Positions 23,870 through 36,680 of a DNA stretch of 64,000 bases are shown in pieces. The DNA comes from Lepisosteus oculatus (taxonomy: Eukaryota > Chordata > Actinopteri > Semionotiformes > Lepisosteidae): the NCBI RefSeq assembly GCF_040954835.1, contig NC_090703.1:22953444-23017443 (forward strand). The letters are read 5' to 3'. Positions within the stretch are counted from its first letter, which is position 1, and each line of letters opens with the position of its first letter. A program made the translations under genes and the position numbers. The notes under the pieces are model-generated. The model saw only the letters and a program-made list of their open reading frames with translations, searched no databases and was not told the DNA's origin.

Positions 23870-25295
23870 GAACAAGTAATAGGTTTATTCCATGCTGAAA
23901 AAAAGAAGAAAGAGAACACAACGTTTCGGCCGTGGAGCCTTCTTCAGGTGTGAGAGAGACAGGGCAGTAGGCAAAGGTAAAGTAGCGGGAGAACAAAGGT
24001 TGAGAGGGAGGAGGAGTGAGAGGCGGGAGCAGGGGACAGAAAGAGAGGCCAATCAAGAGGTGTGAAGTCAGAATGGGTGCAGAGAGGTGTGAAATGAAAC
24101 TTCCAATGAATGAAGAAAATTTAAAAGAACAGTAATCTGTCGTTAAGGGAAGGGAGAATGTGTGATCCTAGCTGCAGAATAATTTTAGTTTCGGTCGGCG
24201 ATATGAGATGATAGGGCGATCAGAAAAGAGGGCCCCAATGGAGGGATCATCCTGTAGGATGGAAAAGTTCTGGTTAATGGTCCTGGGGATAGGAAGTGTG
24301 TTAGGGTGGTAAGGAAGCACCGAAAACCAAGCCCTCGAAATGTACTCATTTTTCATCAACAAAGGATACCCCAGCAGTGTGATTGACAGGGCCCTTGCCC
24401 GAGCCAAAAACACCCCCCGGACCATCAACTCGATCAGGAACTCCCGCCGTAACAACCGCATTCCTTTGGTGCTTCCTTACCACCCTAACACACTTCCTAT
24501 CCCCAGGACCATTAACCAGAACTTTTCCATCCTACAGGATGATCCCTCCATTGGGGCCCTCTTTTCTGATCGCCCTATCATCTCATATCGCCGACCACCT
24601 AATCTGCGTAACCTCCTTGTTCACAGCTCCCTTGACCGCCCTCAGCAACCATCCACACCAGGCACTTTCCCTTGCAAAAGAGCTCGCTGTATCACCTCGT
24701 TGTATACAGCAACCTTATTTACTGTATCTCTTGCAGTAAATGCCCAGCCATCTACATTGGGGAAACAGGAAGGAGACTCGGAGACCGCTTCAGAGAACAC
24801 GTCAGGGCTGTGAAGATTAAAGATCTCTCCAAGCCCATTGTTTCTCATTTCACCTCTGACGGCCACGACCACTCTAATCTCTCCGTCTGTGTTCTCAAAG
24901 ACGGTTTTCCGAACTAAAATTTAGACCACCGAAACTAAAATTATTCTGCAGCTAGGATCACACATTCTCCCTTCCCTTAACGACAGATTACTGTTCTTTT
25001 AAATTTTCTCCATTCATTGGAAGTTTCATTTCACACCTCTCTGCACCCATTCTGACTTCACACCTCTTGATTGGCCTCTCTTTCTGTCCCCTGCTCCCGC
25101 CTCTCACTCCTCCTCCCTCTCAACCTTTGTTCTCCCGCTACTTTACCTTTGCCTACTGCCCTGTCTCTCTCACACCTGAAGAAGGCTCCACGGCCGAAAC
25201 GCTGTGTTCTCTTTCTTCTTTTTTTCAGCATGGAATAAACCTATTACTTGTTCCTTTGCAGCCTACGCATGCTGACGCAGCTACCCACCTGAACT
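23870..25295. mobile_element. Penelope-like element, head-to-head inverted, unit A
   Basis: Bounded by a 13-bp duplication acattttttaaaa (23857-23869 and 25296-25308). The right part (about 24310-25295, plus) encodes the end of a Penelope/Neptune reverse transcriptase region (FINKGYPSSVIDRALARAK) and a GIY-YIG endonuclease (NLIYCISCSKCPAIYIGETG, then RFREHVRAVK). The left part (23870-about 24320) is a shorter, internally deleted copy of the same 3' region in opposite orientation, so the insertion is a large imperfect palindrome. Both ends carry the cggccgaaacg / cctgaagaaggctccac block. The frame is interrupted. Units B and C lack it. Confidence 0.88.
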
Positions 25296-25308
25296 ACATT
25301 TTTTAAAA

Positions 25309-28300
25309 TGGCTCTAAGGCCCAATCTAAATTTATTGAAAAAGTAAAGTTTGGAATCCAATTTAATTTATGTTGTTAGTGGCAATACCACCGACATATCA
25401 AATAAATTTATGAAACAAAGTCAAAGTGGTAATGATTTATGAGCTGTTTTTATTTTAAATTAAGGTTCGGTATTCTACAATCTGCTACAATGGTTTTCTA
25501 TTAATGTTTTCACACAGTAATACCTATACTAACTCCAGTCCTGAACATATGAATATAAGAAAGATTACCAATAATAATTACCAATTGTCCATCTGACTAT
25601 TTGGGTAGCTAGAGACAAATTTATGCAAGGATCTCCACCATTGTCATGAATAAGGTAGCTTGTTCCATATTCCAACTCCCACTGGGTCATTTGAGTGACC
25701 ACTGTGTGTACAGGTTTTCCTTTAAGCTCAATTTTTCACAACTGAATTGAATTGATTATTGGCTTAACTGGAGAACAGTTAAGTCAGTAGTTCTTAAGGT
25801 AGCCACCTGATTTAAAGACACATATAAATTGTACTGTACTGCAGGCCTCAAAGACTGGGAGATCCTGCACTAGATTTTGTAATCAAACAGTAGCTTTCTC
25901 CACTTAAATTTGGTTAATCAGAGACATCCTTAAAAATATTTATCATAATGATCAGCATTTTATATGTTGCTATAGACAAATTTACAACACCAAGGGAATG
26001 TTAATATTCTAAATCACTGGAAAATAGACTTGGATCCAGATTGCCCCATCATTTAGGCTTGTAACATTGAAATGTACCTAATCTGGTGTCAAACACATTA
26101 CAGTTACTATGAGTAGCCATTATTACCGCCTTCTGTAGTTGCAACATGTACTAAATGACTTAACTAGTATGAAGATGCCTCCTACCTCAGTGAAATTGGA
26201 AATGCAGGAATTCAACACCAGCAATTCTAACACAGTGTTACTTTTTATCCATATGGTGGCGACAGAGACCTGCAAAACATGGTAACGCAAAAAATATTTT
26301 CACAATAGCAACAAATCTCTTTTTCAATGTACCCTAATCAGGAATTTGCTTCTAATTGTAGATTCAGAGAGGTTAAAATGACTCTTGCCTGAAACAAGAA
26401 ATTCCTTGGCATTTGATTGAGAGACTAATAAATATTTGCTCAATTGTTTATGCATGTATTTATGACTGATAGCATTACAAAAAGCTTTCAGTTACAGTAC
26501 TGTATATGCAGATTATTGTCTCTGTAATTCCCAGGAACTGTGCAATGCACACTCCTCAAACATATGACAACACAGTGAAAAAAATACAATTAAATAGTTG
26601 ATTGTTTTACTCAGACAAGTCCAAACTGAGCATTTGGGAAATGTCAAAGTGAAAGTTTTGGAGACTTTGAAGACATAGCTGGCATGCTTACTAAGTGCTG
26701 TGCTGTGTTTTCTTTTGCGAATAGAAATGTAAATGATTTGACAGTGCATTCTTTCTATATCAAAAGTTTGCTTTGTTTATGGAAAACAAACAGAGCCAGA
26801 GAACTCAGGTTCATGTTTGGGAGAATTTGAATTTAACAAGTTAAGTTTTCTTATTTCCAGTACAAAATCAACTTTTCTACATATTTAAAACAAGTAGTAA
26901 ACATTAGTCATCTTAAAATGAGAAAAAGTTATAATTAATCTGGAAAACAAATTAAGAAAAGTCACAGTAAACAAAAAAACATCTAAAGTAGAGTAGACTT
27001 TAGTAATACTTTACAATGTTAGTTTCTAAAAGTCTGTATGTACTGTATATTTAAAAGGTCACTTCTTTCTTTTATAGGATTTCTTGTGCATGTGAAAATA
27101 AACCATTATGTCTTAACTGCTCGTACAGTGTGAAGAAGGTGGGAAATTTTGTTGATGGATTAAATGTCATAATTTAGTATTAAGCCAAAGGAAATGATAA
27201 CCTTACCCTGCAAATGAGTGCTACAGTATAACAATCTGTTGTGTGGTAAGGATTTGTTTGGAATGAAATTGGAACATCAGCCACAGTAAGTTTCTTTACA
27301 TTTTACACATGGTGTAAATAATTTTATTCCACTTTCTTCTGTGTTTTTTTTTAAATCAGGTAAATTCTTAAAGTGGAAGTGGATTTTAAAGTTAAAGTGG
27401 AATTGTGACTTTCCATTTGATGCTGAGCCTCTTGTACCAGAGTTTACAAATACTACTAATGAACATAAAAACTTCGGAAAATGCCTCTGTAAATTTTCTA
27501 TGATAAGATTATCACAGTTTCTTTGTCCCAGTTCTCTGCTAATATTGATTCTCATTGACAGGTATCATGTACTTATTGTGGTTTTTTTCTGTACTTTCTT
27601 AAACAAGTGAAACTGCATTATAATATGGAGAAATACTTTTAAAACACGAGTGTGATCTTAACGCCCTAACAATATTTTAAAATATTTTCTGCCAATGCTG
27701 ACTAATGTATACATTTATACATATATACATTTACTATAAATGATCAACAGATTTGGTAGGTTGGCAGTTGTTGCACAGCTTACTGAAATTGTGTTTAGTT
27801 CAGTTCGGTTTAGTGCAATGAAATGTTTAGAAACCCAGAAACACGGATTCGTCATTGCATATTAAACTGAAAAAAGCACAGGCTGAAAATGCAATGGCAT
27901 ACAATATTCTCTGTGATTAAAATGAAAAACAGGTTCAGGAATTTCTTAGTAAAATCTCATATTCAAATGATAAATGTGTTATACTTACATTCAAGATGCA
28001 GCTCATGCAGCTTCTAATACTGTTGACAGACCTTCTATCATATCATGAACCTGTTTTTCACCACAGGTGTTTCTATTTGTCTAAAGCATTTGTCTTTTAG
28101 CACCTCCCTTCAGAACTATATAAATGCTGATTGGACAATACTTTTTGAAAAAAAAATACCAGGATGTTTACAAGGGAATGGTGAATTTAAGAGAGGTCTG
28201 GGGGATCATTTAGGGATTTTCCTCTGCATGTTCCACCATTAAACATAAAAAAGCATTCGATCCACATTTCTAATTTTTAGCTGCATAATTCAAGTAATAA

Positions 28301-30533
28301 AGGAATCTTTACAATAATTATTCTGAAGTCAAACTTTTGGTTTAGTAACAGCAACCAAGTATGTTTGAAAACCTTCTACTAATTATATAGAATAATGTTT
28401 TATTCTAGATTTGAAATAATATAGTCACTCACAAATAGCTTTTTAGTGGTGGTGGCTATCAACCAGGTTTCTGGTTTATTAATGTAAAATTAGTTTTTTT
28501 CTTGTTTTGATATTTTGCTTTGTTTAGAGCAAAGCACACACGTATTTGTGTTTATTCCTCGTCATTTTTAATGGAATTCAATAATTTGATTTGAGCTCTG
28601 TGAATATAAAGTTGAATAAAGGCATCCTGAGATTTTTAATGCATTTTTGCCAGTTTCTTTTATTGGGGGTTTAAGAAACTTAATCAATTATGATATTTTA
28701 TTTATGCTATTTATGTTACCATTCTTGCATGGTATTTACCACATGAAGTGTTAACACATGTTGGTGCAAAAACACTATGTTATAAATGCCCCTTTATAAG
28801 TATCATTTATGCTAACACTTTTACCCAACATTTGCACCCATTCATATTTTGGGTATTTTATTAGAACAATTAGTACAACAGCAGTATCTTACATTTGAAC
28901 CCACAAGCCAGAAACACAACCACTATTAACACTATTAACCTTTTCCAGCTTTTTTGTAGTAACAAATAAAACTATCTGTTTTTGTGTTGTGCTTAGGCCA
29001 ATTAACCTACCAGTGTGTCTTTGAACTATGGGAGCAAACTGGAGTACCTGGAGGAAACCAGCACCAACCAGGGAAGAACATAAAACATTTTGTTTTAAAC
29101 AGTACACACAGATATCACCCCAATCGAACCCAGAGCCCCAGTGCTGCGAGGCAGCAATGCTGTCCTGTCCACGGTGTCATCGTTCCACCAGCCCAGCCTA
29201 GTGTATGTGGCAAAGGTCTTACTTTCCCCTTTTGGAAAGTACCAGAAAAAAACAAAAAAACCTGCCACCAGAAACACCTAAAAAATTCCCCTGCCAAGCC
29301 TAACGCACGAATACAATAAATAAGTAAAAAAAAGTGAAAGGAGACAGAGAGATGAGGGGAATATCATTTTTGGGTGTGGTTTTCTCATCGATTAACAAGC
29401 AATGCAGTAATTCTCAGCCCTCAGATGTGTTCCTTGCAGCAGCCATGTCTAGACTAGTCTCTGGTTGTTTTGTCCTTTTTACATAGTATATAAAGTAAAG
29501 GGCTGTTGGAATAAAATGAGTTCCATATTACTTATTAAAAAAATGCATGTCTGCGTTTTGAAAACTTGAGTTTAATTGCACATGTACAAATGGCCTTTTT
29601 ATTATCTTTGTTGCTGGTTGCAGAAGATGATTCTGACTTTGGAGATATCAGGTTTAACATGTTGCATCTCTTTCTGAAGTTGGTTTGTAGAGAGATGCTT
29701 ATCTGGATTTTTTAATGTAAAACATTCTCTGTAATAATAATTGATAATTCCTTAATTATTTAATAAGTTTCAGCAAATTGAAACAGTTTTCAGTGATTTA
29801 GAAAAGTATCCTACTGCATTGCTAAAATTCACGTGCCCTGCTACTGCAGTTCCATATTAAAGCAGTAGAATGCAAGTGGAGTTAAAAACTGCTTTAAATT
29901 ATATAAACATTAATTTAAAATTTCAGATTGTTCTCAGATTATAATGCATAGAGACTTCACCACTTTGCTGACCTTACAGCAGGAATGGGCCTAAGGCAAA
30001 ACACAGATGCCTTGTCTGTGTCATATTCTTTATACAATGCAACTAAAAGGTGGATGTAGAAAAAACTACTAATGGACGTTCTATATTGTTTGCAAAAATA
30101 TCATAGGAACATGATACGGCTATCAGTATTAAGAGATGCAGAAACAAATCTGTCCAAAATAATGACAGGGTTTTATAGATGCCATTTATAGGTTTTATAG
30201 ATAAATGTTCAAAATGATTCACACCACAGGAATCTGTATTTTGTTGATTCTACTTTGGCTTTGGAAACTTAGAGAAGACACTTCCTGCAACCTTTTAATA
30301 AGTTTAGCTATTCTTCTCAATAGGCAGGTTTGACTATTTTGGAACTTGCTCAGATTCAGCAAGTTGTGCTTGTTGTGTTGTAGATCATACCACAAATGTT
30401 CTATTGGACTGATGCGTGTCCCTCAGTTATAACAAGGGCACCAGAAAGTGAGCATACAACACAGTCTCTGAGCAAAACAGACTATGCTTCTTAGAAGGAA
30501 TAACACTCTTTTTCAACATGAGATTCTCCTTTC
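25309..30533. other. Unit A intergenic DNA, no gene recognised
   Basis: AT-rich DNA collinear with parts of 45360-49290 (unit B) and 58890-64000 (unit C). Open frames recur at the same places in the units (for example 27341-27610) but are broken in other units, so they are shared by descent and not conserved coding. A dispersed repeat copy lies at about 28990-29170 (-). Confidence 0.6.
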
Positions 30534-31948
30534 TGTTATAGCGGTGAGGCTTATTAATAAGGCAGAATTAAGTGTTTCTGAGCTTTCCCAAATTAGGCCT
30601 CATTTCTTTGTTTATCTCTGTGGTGCAGCCACAGAGAAACCATGCAGGCTGATTTAGGGTTCCTTTGATAAAAGACAGCTCCCAAAGGGGGATGCACTTA
30701 GCTAAGCCTGGCTATCATGATCAATGGTCATCCATTGGCGCCTATCTGTCTAGGGAGTGCCAGTTGGACATCTGGACTGCATTCCTAAGTGTCAGGAGTG
30801 AGTGACTCATATCTCACCTTGATCAACCAATCAGGGACTGGTAGGGCCGAGTAACCCACGAGGGACTCTGATGCCCATGGAACTTTCAGCCAATCAATGA
30901 GCTGAAGTTCCTCCAGGTAAAAACAGGCAACACAGAGAGCCTGTGTGATTCAACAAGATTCAGATTCAACAAGAGTGAGATTCAGTAAGATTCAGTAAGA
31001 TTCTGGATAGGATTCTGTGGACTGTTCTAAAGGGAATTCAAAGGAGAATTCCAGGGCAGGACGGCCCAGGAGCAGAAGGCTCCCAAGGGCAGGACATTCT
31101 CGCAGCGCGCCTCCTGACCATCCTGAGACTCAGCCCAGACAACCACGGAACGGCCAGTGTGTCCGAGTGCCAGAACTTTCCTTTGTTCTAAGAGTCTAGA
31201 GTGGAGGTTGCCAGAGAGTAACCAGCAGCAGGCCTCGTGAACAGGTCAGAACTGTGGACAGCTGAATCACTATTCAGAACTAGCTCTTCATCAGGGACGA
31301 ACCAGTCCTCTTCCTGACTTGCTGGGACCCACAGTCATCTTTTCTCCTGTGCACAAACTTTGCTAGTTAAAGCCAACACTAACTAACCGGTCAGTGAGCA
31401 TCTGCAGCGCACCGTCGCAAGCCGCACAGCACAGCCTGGCACGGAGCCAGAGAGCGCGGATTGGACAGCAACAGCCTGCAACTGTTTCTTTGTGCCCGCA
31501 GGAGATCTGAATCCACAAAAATTGGATGAGTATTCAACTTCAATGCATTACAGTGCGAGAATTCAATTGTTATCCAAACCAGTTGATATCAATTTAATTC
31601 CTAAGAGTTATGTACTTGTTTGAGTATCTAATGTCGAAGTTGTAACCAAGTTCATTTATGAAACGGTCTTAATGAATGATATGCTGAACGTATGTCCTCT
31701 TGATATGTGTAACACTTTGTAACTGAATGAATATATATCTTTTGTATTCTGATAACCCTCTCGTTAAGATCTGTTAGGTTTACATGCATATTCTATGTAT
31801 TAATAAATGTATCCTCGTGTATTAGTACCTGTGTGTGCGCGTTGTTTGAGTTATGTCGCATGGTTGGATTCTAAAGCCATCAAAAGAATCAACTTTGTGA
31901 TTTACTGCTACAATTAATAATTGTCTCAGTAAATGCCCAAACCCTACA
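30534..31948 (+). repeat. Putative long LTR (about 1.4 kb)
   Basis: Starts tgttatagcggtgagg and ends ccctaca. It has a polyadenylation-like aataaa at 31802, GC-rich sequence in the middle unlike its surroundings, and a leader-like gaactggtgcc directly after. A further ttggcgtccctgaacc at about 31985 could be a primer-binding-like site. No second LTR, coding region or target duplication was found, so solo or truncated status is uncertain. Unit B lacks this block through deletion. Confidence 0.4.
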
Positions 31949-33182
31949 GAACTGGTGCCTTCAGAGAGCCACTATGATTACATATTTGGCGTCCCTGAAC
32001 CGGTTTCTTACACTGTGCTAATATTAGCACTGGTGAGACTGTCTGAAAACTCATTTGGTCTTTCATGCAACCACATCAAATGGTCCCAATCACCACTTAT
32101 CCATTTGTCAAAATACAGAGCTGTGGGGGGAGCCGGAGCCTATCCTGGCAAGCAATGGGTGCAAGACAGGACACCAGTCCATCACAGGTCACATACAGAC
32201 ATACACACACCCACACTCACACCAGGGCCAATTTTCCCCGAAGTCAATTAACCTGCAAGTATGTTCTTGGACTGTGGGAGAAAACCCATGTGAACACAGG
32301 GGAACATACAAACTCTACATAAATAGCACTCAAGGTCTGGAATTGCACCCAGGGCCCCAGAGCTGCAAGGCAGCATTGCAAACCAATGTGCCACTGAGCT
32401 CTTTAGCTAAATAGTTGTTATTTGGCAAACTCATTTTACACTTGATATTTTTTCACTTTTTCTGACCACAATGTTAAATGGATTGCTTCTGTGTACAACA
32501 TCCTTATATATTCAATAACTATTTACTGTGACACAGTGGAAGGAATCTTACACTACAGGGGCTCCTAACACCATCAAGGCAGTCCTCAAAATGATTTTTC
32601 TCTCCCTGATTGTAGCGTGAGAATGTTCATCAGCAGCACCACCTGAGCTTCTAATTAAGAGCCTCTCTGCTTTTATTAGTACCACCAAGTACTCTGTATA
32701 CTGAAAATGTGTTTTATCTTGTGTATTCTTTTTATTTATTGTTGTTGTCATTCTGCGCTTTGATAAACCACCTTCAAAGGTGCTATATAAAATAAAGCTC
32801 ATTATAGTTATTATAATAAGGGCCTTGATCATTATCACATTTGTTTACCTCTTTTTAAAATCCTTTGCAATTGAAGAAATAATGAATAACTGTGTATGCA
32901 AATACAGCACTAAATAAGCTATTTCAACTTTCACCAAAATCAGAGTCTTCTTAGTACATGCACAGAGATCTTCCACAGTCTGGTAATCTGTCCTTCAGGG
33001 GTAGGACTGTAGTACAGTATCTCTTTGTAATAAATTAGATTTCCCCAAAATGCCCAAATCGGGGATTATGGTGTGTGTGCAAGTTTGTTGATGGAGATTT
33101 TGTGAAGTACCACTTCATTTGTTTTTAGATAGATTAAGTATTTTTCAATTCAACTTTTCTTCATCTTGACAAGTCTTCCCTT
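31949..33182. other. Unit A intergenic DNA with dispersed repeat
   Basis: Contains a minus-oriented copy of the cccacagtccaagaac-type dispersed repeat (about 32110-32405) and otherwise AT-rich sequence. No gene recognised. Confidence 0.5.
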
Positions 33183-33295
33183 TTCAATATGACCGAGTGG
33201 TATAAGGTACCAGACTCAAGGACTCGTGTCTTTCCAATTCACTTTGGTGTTCTGGTCTCTGAATGGAGATGTGGGTTCAAATCCCACTCTTGACA
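33183..33295 (+). tRNA. tRNA-Leu(CAA)-like with anticodon-loop intron
   Basis: A class II tRNA layout: gaccgagtgg D-arm, anticodon stem ccaga/tctgg around actcaag with anticodon CAA, then an intron of about 29 bases starting after the base 3' of the anticodon. A long variable arm (tctctgaatggagat) follows, then the T-arm gtgggttcaaatcccac and acceptor strand tcttgac plus A. The 5' acceptor strand (ttcaata) pairs imperfectly with the 3' strand and the D-stem has a G-to-A change, so it may be a decaying gene. A SINE follows immediately. Confidence 0.6.
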
Positions 33296-33308
33296 GCTAC
33301 ACTTTATC

Positions 33309-33605
33309 CAGCAGTTATATCACCTTGAAACTGACATCTGGCAGCCCACTGACGCTAAGCAGGTGTGAGCCTGATCAGTATCTGGATGAGAGACCACCTG
33401 GGAAAGCTAAGGTTGCTGCTGGAGGAGGTGTTAGTGGGGCCAGTAGTGGGTGCTCACCCTGTGGCGTATGTGAGTATTAATGCCCCAGTATAGTGATGGG
33501 GACACTGTACTGTAAAAAGGCACTGTCTTTTGGATGAGAAATAAAAAACTGAGGTTCTGACTCTCTGTGCAATAACTGCAAAGCACTCTGTAGTAACCTG
33601 TTGCT
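33309..33605 (+). repeat. 5S-derived SINE next to the tRNA-like sequence, unit A
   Basis: Head gcagttatatcacc, 5S-like gctaagcaggtgtgagcctg, gtatctggatgagagacc, then gggccagtagtgggtgctc. The tail is truncated. It follows the tRNA-Leu-like sequence within about 15 bases and was inverted with it in unit B. Confidence 0.8.
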
Positions 33606-36600
33606 AAGGGAAGGACTCTGTATTACATTCTGAAACCTACAGGCCTATTCATGGATCAAACGATTATTTTCCATGGATCGGTTACTATAACTACAATTAC
33701 TAATACTAGCACTACTACATTGCTGCCTTGCAGCTCTGAGGCCCAGGGTTCAGTTCTGTGGAAATGAAGGGTTTCCTTTGGATGCTCCAGTTTCATTGCG
33801 CAGTCTGAAGACATACTGGTAGGTTAAGTATTGGCTTGTGGGAGAAACTGTCCCTGTGTGCATTTGTGTCTGTGTGTCCGCTGCAATGTACTTCTGTCCC
33901 ACCTTGAGTTATCCTGCTTCACACTCATTGATTGCAGGGATATGCTCCGGCTCCCCTACAGTCCTGTATTAAAAAGATACAGCGGGATCTATGGCATTAT
34001 TTATTTCATAATGATAAAAAATCTAAAGTGAATACACCTTCTCATGCTTTTTAACAGTTCAGATTGAGTGGTAGTCTGCTATCTCTGTTTTAAAGCTGCT
34101 TTCTCCTTTGGGTATATTACAATTCTTTCATCAATTTAAAAAAAAGTTGTTTTTTAAAGTGTCGCGTTAAGGCAAAAAGTGAGACAGGATACCAGTCTGT
34201 AGGAGCACCAGTTCACCCTGGCAAAATGTGTTTGGACTGTGGCAGGATGCTGGAGCACCTAGAGAAATCTCAAAGGAGTGTGGAGAGAACTTGGAAGAAC
34301 AGAGTGTGGAGCTGTGAAGTGACAGCGCTACCCTACCACTGCGGCATCAGACAATATTAAAGTCATTAACACACATTCAAAGATATGGTTATTCTGATTG
34401 TCTTACCAAATATTCAGATATAGTACTTTCCATTGTTATGCACAAGAATTCACAACCACAGTAGCAGCAGGATTTGTTACTAAAGATGAATGTCTCAGTG
34501 TATGAACAGGTTATAATAAATAATCTGCTTCGGTAGAGCAACCAGAACATGATTGCAGTTTTCTATATAATATTGGCACCATCCAGTCATTTCTTAGAGC
34601 CTGATTAGCAGTAATTCTTGGGCTTTTGTTAAATCAGCCAAGCATATCAATCAGTATCTAGTTTTGGTCTCTGAAACCATGACTAAACATTCCTAATGTA
34701 CATCAAACTAAACACAAAGATTTGCCAAAAACAAACAAATGGAATTAATAGTAAACATTTCCTTTTACTTAAAAAAAAAATAAACCTTTCTTCTCAACAA
34801 TAATAAAATAATATTAATGATCATAAGAAGAAGACAAAGAATAAGAGCATATTATATATAGTATATTATAAATATAAATGAATGTCAGACAAGTTTTTTA
34901 AAAAAAGGCTTTGTTGTCATCCCCCTGAACATCAGTTAAAAACCTGTATTTATGGCATTACAGCGACCCCATAACACTCCATTACCTGTTCACCTAAATT
35001 CACCTGTTTCCTGAAAGAAAAATGCTAAGATTAACACTCCAAGCTTTACTGCTTTATTTAAAAAAAACAGAGAAACCAAAAAATCCTTGTTCCAACAGTA
35101 AATCTTAGTATTTGAGTTTTGGGTAGACATGCAATGTGCAAAGCCGAAGCATGAGATGAAATTGGGTGTGCCAGTTTACTGACTAATTTTATGTAAAAAA
35201 TAAATCAAATAACTAAAAATGTAGAGGAGTGTATTGGTAAGCAGTTATTAGTAAATTTGGTTTTGTATCATTATTGTATCTATAAAATATTTGTTTTGAA
35301 ATTGTTTAATTGTTATGTTTCTTTATATTAAAAAAAAACTTTGTGAAGTGAACTGAACTTTTGCATTTTTTTATATATTTTGTATCTGTGCTTATTCCAT
35401 GAAAAAACAAGCTACACAAGGAAAGGCCCATACTGTATATCCTTTGTTTTACCACTGTTTTCATCAATGCATGAACATCTGACCACATTACATCTTGCCT
35501 GTAGACAAAGTTAGCAGCTGATGTTTGCTCATTGGCCTTGCTCATCATTCTTGTATGGATCTGTCTCTTACCTTAGTGTCTGACAGTGGGAGACAACTCA
35601 CATCTTCTGCTGTAATACAGGAGCTGGCTAGACCATACACATAGCTCATAGTAGTCAACAAATGCCCTATTCTCCATAAGGGCAGCCGGGACATTTACAG
35701 GCCTTGTACAGTAGGAACTACATTGAAGTTAAAAAGTACAGGATTCAGTCTTGCTACCTAGACTGTGCTTGTTCTTTGCATAATAATCAAACACTATAAA
35801 GGCAGACTGCCAATGTACCCAAAACACATCATCAGTATTTGGTGATTAGTTTAAATTCTAAATCATAAGAAATAATAAAAAATAGGTAACATTATTGCAC
35901 AGTGGTTTTATTCCAAACAGCCAAAGAAGCAGTTATTCCAAAATGTCCTCAATCAAATGCGTTTATAAACATTTAAGTCTCTTGTGCAAAAAAAACTATT
36001 TTACTTCCCATTACACATTTTAATACATGTGTACGTGTTACAATACTTGTACATGTTACAATATGAATGTGAAACCACAGCTTTTACAAAATCCCTATTT
36101 ATTCAGGAAATTCACGTAATTATTGAAACTCTTGTTGTAGTATATGTATAATAAGAAAATTAAATTGTTGTTTTACAAATTTAATAGGGTATATATTTTA
36201 ATCCCACAATCCATAAAAAAACACATGGTTAGTTTGTATTACAAAATACAACGAGGATTAGTTTTCTTTAAAAAAGATATCCAGAGCGTTGTTTCTTCAT
36301 AAAGAACAAAAACATATTATATAAAGCAGTTTATTTTCTTAAGATTATGGGATATTAACATCTTCCAGTAATCCACAACATACATTTTTCTGTTACTGTT
36401 AAAGAGATACAGCAGTTAAGGCACATCGTCACATACTGTACTTCAAACAAATCATACAATGACTTTACAGATAATGAAATTGAAGGATATCTATACATCA
36501 AGGACCAGTTTACAAGTAAATATTATCTAAAGAGACAAATGTATGTTTACTAAGATAAATTATAATACAAAATCAGTTTTTTCATTCAAGGGTCTGATAT

Positions 36601-36680
36601 ATACTGTACTGTATTAAGAATGACAAAAGAAAGCAAGCACTAAACATAAAAACAAATTTAACAAAGATGACAGTGGATGT
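33606..36680. other. Unit A right part, no gene recognised
   Basis: Contains dispersed repeat copies at about 33720-33970 (+) and 34180-34370 (-); otherwise AT-rich. The part from 34975 is collinear with 51550-53720 of unit B. A small frame ending at a good donor (about 35690-35567 minus) is discussed among the rejected items. Confidence 0.5.

Larger units (their letters stand above)
18648..36680. repeat. Segmental duplication unit A
   Basis: About 18 kb carrying ERCC6L-like copy 1 and its upstream flank. Left homology with unit B starts at aatgtaacaattc (18648 and 40703). Right homology ends near aaatttaacaaagatga (36660 and 53700). Unit A carries its own insertions: a Penelope-like element (23870-25295) and an LTR-like block (30534-31948). 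It is more diverged from B and C than those are from each other in the gene. Confidence 0.85.

Noticed and set aside
27341-27610. 89-codon frame that recurs in all three units
   Set aside because: Unit C has an in-frame stop and unit B lacks the first part. Shared ancestry of the units explains the similarity.
33226-33480. 84-codon frame, also at 50939-51193
   Set aside because: It consists of the tRNA-like sequence plus a SINE.
35560-35700. Minus-strand small frame starting ATGTCCCGG and running to a good donor (ctaag|gtaaga)
   Set aside because: In unit B the start codon is changed and no acceptor partner or homology was found. It is shared only because the units are duplicated.
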